Assembly (NCBI GenBank): GCA_024500155.1
Contig: CM044873.1
Location: 5,957,001-6,021,000 of the forward strand
Origin: Chenopodium formosanum
Taxonomy: Eukaryota; Streptophyta; Magnoliopsida; Caryophyllales; Amaranthaceae
Direction of reading: 5' to 3'
Length of the DNA: 64,000 nucleotides
Position numbers and translations under genes: made by a program. The notes below the pieces were generated by a model. The model saw nothing but the letters and a program-made list of their open reading frames with translations. It ran no database searches and was not told the origin of the DNA. Below are positions 57,195-64,000 of the stretch, piece after piece (the first letter of the stretch is position 1; each line of letters opens with the position of its first letter).

Positions 57195-59860
57195 CTTCAA
57201 TTTCGATTCTTCTTCGTTTTTGATTGGGTATGTTTCTGATCGTCTCTTTTTTATTTGATTTTGGTTTTTGGAATTTGATTGTTTTTGCTAAATTAGGGTT
57301 TTATTGTTGATTAGATCGATTTGAGTTTTGGGTGAATTCGTCAATTAGGTTAAATGTCTCATTTGATGTCAATTTAGGGTTTCGAATGTTATTGTATGAA
57401 TTATGCTAATTCTAGGGTTTTGTTGTGTTGTTATGATCTGATTAAGTGTTTCTGGTAGCAAGATGAATTTTCAATGACCATTGTTTTAGTTATTCTGAAA
57501 TCTGCATTTCCATTTGGTACAAGATGATCGAATCGTATTGAATTGCTTGTCAGTTGTCATGAAATATGCATTTGCTTGATGATGTTATCCAGACTCTGTT
57601 AGTTTTCGTATTTTTGTAATTATTGAATGATTTGATGGACCTTGAATTTTTCAGTGTTGTTTAACTGAATCGAAATTTAGTTGACTTTGATATTCCATGT
57701 TTGCATGGTTGTTTGTCACATACATACCTATTAGTTTCGGATAGTTGAAGCCAATTGAATGCATGATGTATGGGAAACTATATTACTTGCCGTTTCAAAA
57801 GTTACCCAGATGAATTTGCGGATTTGCCATATGTGTTGCATTTGGAGAATCATATCAAAGCTCACTTCCAAACTGTTTCGCTCTTGTTTTAAGTTGGTAA
57901 AATTGGGTGTGTTGTCAGCCTTGGGGGAATAGGGAAGGGGGGGAGGGAAAGTGAAGAGTGAAGAATGACAAAACTTGTTTGGATATCTGTTAATGAAAAC
58001 GTAGGCCAATCATGCCTGTGTAAAAATGTAAACTGGTATGTCAAAGATCTGAATCCTGTAGCATCAACTGATGAGAAACATTATAGGTATAACGTTGGGC
58101 TTTTGTTCGCTGAGAAGCTAGGAAACTCTACTGATGTATTTATCTACTTCTAGTGTTCAGTCAAAAAGTGCCAGGGGGAAAGACTGAAGAGAGCAGTGAT
58201 CCATTATGATGTTGAAGTAGCAGAGGAAATTTTAAGTGATAGGGAAGCTATGTTTCCCAGCCCAATGAGATATGTTTTGTTTACGTTTTGATGACATTTA
58301 CCCTAAGTACCTCTTCTTTAGCATTTTTTAATTTCTTAACCTGTGGAAATTATTAAGTTGCCAAAGGCCAAATAAAGGAGGCAAGTAGAAGATGATGTGA
58401 GCTGAATCTTGCTCTGGGTAAATTGTAAATGTCTATAGAAATAATTTGTTGTGGAAACCCCACAAACAAAAAGGACGATGGAATTTCTATCAAATTAGAA
58501 GCAACAAATTTTCTAGATGACTCATGTCATTACCAAATTCAAAGTAACAGCTCTTTATCTACCTTTTGTTCATTTAAAGAACGGGATTATTAAGGTTAGG
58601 ACCTAGGATACTAGATGTTATTGACTTTGAGCTACCTGATTTCTTTATTAAGGCTAGGAAGGAAACTTTTCAGCTTTTTGCCAATATGGACTTGAGATGC
58701 CTCGGGTATATATGTAGTGATATTGTGGGAAAATTACTTTCTTTTTCATGCCAGTTCTTGCTTCATTCTTAAGTAAATACTCTGCTACAATGTGACTTGT
58801 TGCGGTGTCTTAGTAACTTGGGTGAATGAGGAAGGTTAAACTTTTATTGATTGTGGAATGGAGAATACACTCTCCGCAAATCCCCCCCCCCCCCCAACCT
58901 CTCTCTTCTAGTTAGTTTGAAAACTTTAAGCAGTTAAACCTCCAAACTTATATGACTTGCATTGATGCATATATCATCCTTTGGAGTTAAGCCTTTTATT
59001 GAGAAGTTGCGTAGTTTGATCAAGAGTTTTCGAAGTTTGTAAAAGTAAGTGACTTCAAAACAGCATTTTATATGTTAAAAAGCAAAAGTAGTGCCTTGGC
59101 CGCTTATGATATGCATGTGTCATCCCACAGAGTCATCCTTTTATCAAGAACTTTTTTTGGTTTAAACAAGAATTTCGAAGTAGCTACTATGTCTAACGAA
59201 CAGTAAATATCTTGGACCGTTGGGTTTGAGGATGCATTTCTATATTCGCTGGCAGTAAACTTTGAGTAGTTGAAGAGTCTGCTTATTGGCATAATTAATG
59301 GAGCTGAACTCCTAAACTATTGGCGAATTCTTTTTGGCAATATGTGCATTCTTGCATTTGTGCACTTGTTTCTCGTAGTCATTTTTGGTAGATCTTTTCT
59401 TCTAAAATTTTGAACTGTTAGGTGGACATGGCTGCAAGGGGGAAAGCACATTTATGTTTCTCATGGCACACTTGCTCCTTGGTCAGCCCTTTTTTTTTTT
59501 AAAAAAAAAAAAAGCTAGTACTTACATAGTTACATCTGTGGTTTTGCATGAATTTTAGAGAAGTGAATCTTTGGCTAATAGGCAATTAATTTTAATCATT
59601 GATCGTGTCTGATTGGAACTAGTGCAACCTTCCTCATTCTGAAAATGCTTACATGCACCTAGGTGCACTTGAGTTATGTGCAATCAAGAGTATTTTTTTT
59701 TGCTGATTTCATTATTTGATATATTTTTCCATTTCATAATCTTTAAGAATATAACATGTCAAATGAGTAAAATATTACCCTAGGGAGCACCTACCTCTAT
59801 TTACACCTGGGTGCAAAAAAATCTTTCCTCAGTTTGTTGACATATGATATGACTTGATTT

Positions 59861-60095
59861 AGCCTGAAATTTGGTGTTGTACTGTAGTGAACTCAGTATT
59901 ATTGATCTTTTCATTTTTTTGGGGTGATTTAGTGCTCGGTTGTGAATGGCTTTTTAGGAAATTTGATCAACTGCTTGACATAGCCTGAAATTTGGTGGAG
60001 TACTGCAGTGTATTATTAATCTGTTCAATTTCGGGGGTGATTCAATATTTAGAGTTGTGAATGGTCTATTAGGAAATTTAATCAATTGCTTCTCT
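59861..60095 (+). repeat. Diverged 121-bp tandem duplication
   Basis: Copies begin agcctgaaatttggtg at 59861 and 59982. Both contain a gggtgatt segment, gttgtgaatgg and ttaggaaatttgatcaactgctt or its diverged form. Confidence 0.7.
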
Positions 60096-63000
60096 TTGGA
60101 ATACAGCAGAATTGACATGTGGTGTCATGAGGAGAATGGAGGATTTACAGAATTGAACATATCTATTAGCAGAATTGAGGAGTTGCAAAATTGGATATTT
60201 TGGTGCTGCCAGTTAGCACATTTGGCACCTTTTTTTTTTTTTTTTTTTTTTTTTTTGTGACAGTAATAGCCCCAACATTAGCATAGATTGTGTATTTGCA
60301 TTATATTGGATGAAGCTAATGAGATGTGAGATGATTTTGCTTAGTGCTGAGATATTAACTTCTGATGATGCAACTCCTGTTTGAACCTTACATTTTTCAA
60401 ACTTAATCCTGCTTGCTGTATATGCCTTTGGAAATGGACATCGTATAGATTTTGGATGGTACTTCACCACATGCTCTTAGACTGCTCCTTGTCACTGGCA
60501 AGTAGAAACACTTGTAATTAGAGGGGGGATATCCATCAAATTCCTTCAAATAGTACATTCATCAAAAAATGTACCCTCCTTTGCCCTGCTCTGGTTTGTA
60601 GCCAACATTAGTTCTGTTTGCTTCATGCCTCTAGAATATATTTTGATTTTTCTGTAAAGGTTTGGAGTTAACATTAGTTTTAGCAACTGAGTTGCAGTGA
60701 CATCCTGTTAGATCATTAATTTTGTATCCTTTCTTCCCCTGTTCTCAAATCTTCTTTCTTCAACAGTAGTATTCTGTGCAGGAAAACTTTTGGATCGTTG
60801 AAGTTGGCCATTTTTATTGATATTAGAGATTATTTATGCCTTTTGTGGTTTATTGCTTCAGTTCCATCCGAAGAACTATAATATGACTGCATGCTGCAAA
60901 TGCAGCGGTAGCCTTGACCTTAGTTTTCTTTGAAGATACCTTTTGAACCACTACTTTTGTCCAAGATTTGTAGTCATGTATAGTTAACGGTGTCCTAAAA
61001 AGATGTCACATTACCTTAAATAGTGATGGTTTGTCTTTGATTTTTTTATTAATCGTAGTACCACTATTTGCCCTTAAATAAAGTGATTGATAGAAGATTG
61101 AATTAACAAGATTCAGAGTTTTTTTATAAGTAAAAAGAAAATAGAAAGAAAGAAAAGATTATATCCTTAATTTATGAGATAAAATGTGTCAGCTAAATCT
61201 AGATGGAAGAACATAATTTAGTGCACTAGTGATCTGATGCCTTAGTCTTTGCTTCAAGGTTGTAGCCCTTCTGGTCCATATTTTCTGGACAAATAGTTAT
61301 TGTATCTTGTGTTGTCCACTACATTCTTATTTGAATACTTGATCTTCTTTGCAGGTTGCCGACTTCACTTTGATCATCATGCATGGCCTTCTTGGTTTGT
61401 TGTGATGCTTGGAATTGTTATCGTACTGGATTTGATAATCATCGTGAAAGTACTTTTATTTTCTCTCAATCCATGTTACAATAAGTTCATGTTTAACATG
61501 GTTATTCAGAATTTTTTTAAAGTTGTATTCTTCTCTGGTTATAGTAATCAGTTTTTCATGGAACAGATATGCAGACTATTAATCTCTGCTTGACTGTTAT
61601 TGTGTAGAAAAAATTCTCTAAGCGGTGCTCGGTTGTTTGGGCATAGTAATAAATTTATCTTGACCAATTATAGAAGGCCAAAAATTTCTGTGGTAGTTGC
61701 AAGTTTGAAGTTTCTTCTTAAATTATCAGACCAGTTCCATGTTGGTGATGAGCTGCTAGCTATTAACATCACAGAGCATTCTTTAGTCTGAGATATTTGT
61801 ATTGTCTGTCTTTCATAATCAAGAATGTAGTTGGTTCCACAAAGTGTCCTTGATACGAGTAATAGCTGTCTCTTTCGCTTTCTCACCCCATCCCATATAT
61901 GTAGCGTAGCGGCACGTTTGATGTGTAATCTTAGCTTGCTATCAAGTCAGTTCTCTCAACAGTAGTACTTTTGATGGAGAGGAAAATTCTCTATTTTTTA
62001 CTCTTGTAGAATGGATAAACTGGTTTGTATATGTGGCCCTTATTGGTAGCTTAAGTTCGTAAGAATGACCTGACCTTTCTCCAAACAGAGGTGCTTGAGT
62101 GTGTAGAGAGGCCTGTAAGAGGCGTGTTAAATTATCTGTGTATATCTAGGTGGGTTTATGGCTTCGAGCATATACATCTCTCATATATACCTCAGGTGCA
62201 TCATTCGTAGTTTGGCACAATAACTACTTATACTATACTCCGTATTAGTTATAGCCTTATAGCACAATAACATCTCTCAAACGTGTGACTTGTGCGCGTT
62301 TTTTGACTCCCAAGTTTACTCTTTAGCTTAATAAGTACTCCCTCCATTTGAAAACAATTGTTAAGTCTGTAATGACAACTACGTTAACGGGTATCAGATA
62401 GACTTACAAAACGTACGTTGTGGGTTGGAGTGTTCGAGTTGTTGCCTATCAGTAGACGGATAAACGACAAGCTGATCAGCATCAGCTAAATAGATACGTG
62501 AAAAGGAAGCAGATCAAATGAATGGATGGTAAAGTTTGGATTGAAGATGATATTCAGAAATCATGGACATTGCGAAAACATGCAAAATAACATGAGTTTG
62601 TGGTAAAGGGCAAAACAAGGGGTGGGTCCAAAAATACCTGCACTGGAAAAGAAATTTCAAAATCCATGACTTTCAGAAATCATAACTTACTGGGAGAATT
62701 ATACATAAAATGTCATAGCCTAGTCACTTTCACTCTCATTATTATCCTTTTCAGGAGCTCTTTTTTTTTCTCTATGAATTCTACTTGTACTACTATTTGC
62801 ACTATTATATTTGCTTACTCATAAGCATAACTGTAGAAATTTGGATTATTTTGTTTTTAATTAAATTGTAGTACTACTAGTAAAAGTATTACTCCTAATA
62901 GTCTACCTCAATAATTAATATTATGTCGCTCGCTTTGAAAATGTACACTACTCTGTATATGTAGTACTCTTGTAAAAGAAAAAGGCTATTTTAAGAGAAA

Positions 63001-63986
63001 TTTTGGATAACAATGTTTCGAAATGTCTGCCTGGTTTGCTTACCTAATTATATTAAAATTAATGGTGCATAGTATGTAAAGGTAGTACAAGTGTATACGC
63101 GTACAATGTATATCACATTACTATGACAATTCAAAACTACATCTTATTACATGCAATATGTTTTAAAGTCATGTTTGACGGAAGTAATTGTTGGTGAAAT
63201 TCTCTCTGTTAACACTTGTATTATACGGAAAGTCATTAATCAAAGCGATAATTATTAACATGCATTAATGGGCCACAATTATGTTATCTTCCTCACTCTC
63301 AAGAGATGAAAATAGTTCCCAAGTAGCTAGGGAATTTGGCATAGTAACACATATAATATTATAATTGGCATTACCTAACACTTAGAAAACTTTTTACAAA
63401 TCTTCTAGAAGTAAAACATTGTTCATTGAATGAAATTATGGAATTGTGGAATCGTCGAGGTGTTTTTAGTTGTGATGGCTAGTGACGTCATATACTTTAC
63501 ACATAATTGGCAATCAACTAATGTATTCTTTTCGCTTTATAAAATAGGGCTTACTTATTGTAATGCACACGTTGAGAATTTCATTATTTAGAAAATTAAA
63601 ATAATTTGTTATAGAGATATATACTTGTATGTAAGACCAGGAGAATGTTTTGTATTAGTTCTTTATTGCTCTCTCTAATCAAAATATATACATTAATAAA
63701 CTAAAATATTTAACAATAGATGATACGGAATACTACGTAATAAGCAAATTAAAGGAGGGAGGAAATTTGTACACTAAACTATAGTATAAAACTAATTACA
63801 GCGTATGTATATCACTATATCAGACTTATATTTCATGTAATACTTGTTAATTATGTTATTATAAGTATAAAACAAGGATGATTGAGAACTTATTTCGAGT
63901 CAATATTGATAGTAGTTTGTTCGTTTGATCAACTTGTATTTTAAGTACCTTGTGTTGGTTGTTTGAATAGCTAGTAATTATACTTA

Positions 63987-64000
63987 GGGTCTGTTCACAT
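63987..64000. mobile_element. Possible start of a GGCCTGTTC-type MITE, cut by the window edge
   Basis: tta followed by gggtctgttcacat resembles the left border of the element at 45919 (tta then ggccctgttc). Only 14 bp are visible. Confidence 0.3.

Larger units (their letters stand above)
57195..64000. other. Large AT-rich region without a convincing gene
   Basis: About 6.8 kb. I see short open frames only, none with a recognised domain. Present are a C(14) tract near 58882, T/A runs near 59490-59513 and T(24) near 60232-60256, a diverged 121-bp tandem duplication (59861-60095), a Stowaway-like start (tactccctccattt) at 62335 and a MITE-like start at 63987. A possible exon-like segment after tttgcag at 61355 (gttgccgacttcactttgatc) has no supported partner. 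Confidence 0.5.

Noticed and set aside
59640..59815. Facing gcacctaggtgca and cacctgggtgcaa words suggesting a MITE
   Set aside because: The inverted similarity is too short and no matching target duplication was found.
61300..61593. 97-codon hydrophobic open frame after NDUFB7
   Set aside because: The frame is broken by likely splice-site-like sequence, has no recognised domain and is AT-rich; it may be UTR or noise.
1..64000. CRISPR arrays, bacterial operons or phage genes
   Set aside because: The sequence is clearly plant nuclear; the tandem repeats seen are minisatellites and MITE arrays without CRISPR structure.

Overview
The window is plant nuclear DNA. Genes are intron-rich with GT..AG introns and plant-specific families (GAD with a calmodulin tail, NPF8 transporters, fasciclin AGP). 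Intergenic DNA is AT-rich and full of MITEs, LINEs and one LTR element. An Amaranthaceae-like eudicot is possible because short motifs such as actccgta and the GGCCTGTTC-type MITE ends recur, but this is only an impression; the species cannot be read from the sequence.

Layout. 1-2355 (+): the 3' part of a GNAT acetyltransferase gene. 3181-5580 (-): glutamate decarboxylase GAD copy A. 5581-12317: AT-rich spacer with a Mutator-type MITE (8971-9517), a hAT-type element nested inside another hAT-type element (9966-11123) and further MITEs. 12318-17334 (+): a TVP38/VTT membrane protein gene whose single 4.2 kb intron carries an antisense RTE-type LINE with a long open EN-RT frame. 17561-20407 (-): GAD copy B, with a different C-terminal tail. 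22392-45653 (+): four tandem NPF8/PTR2-like peptide transporter genes with almost identical exon lengths. The third copy has a one-base deletion. A young but coding-defective Ty3/gypsy chromovirus (26331-31859) sits between copies 1 and 2. 45919-46355 and 46794-47305: two more MITEs. 47724-48974 (+): an intronless fasciclin-like arabinogalactan protein gene. 51063-56692 (+): a full-length but decayed L1 LINE with a 16-bp target duplication. 56901-57194 (+): the complex I subunit NDUFB7. 57195-64000: no convincing gene.

How the genes relate. The two GAD genes and the four NPF genes are local duplications. The GADs make GABA from glutamate in the cytosol, and the NPF8 proteins are expected to import di/tripeptides with protons. 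No shared pathway is shown by the order, and plant neighbours need not be co-regulated. I found no convincing new biological system. The strongest unusual signals are the exactly reconstructable nested hAT insertion, two elements with the same ends but different internal motif arrays, a MITE carrying a coding fragment, the loss of a canonical calmodulin-binding tail in one GAD, and the frameshifted NPF copy.
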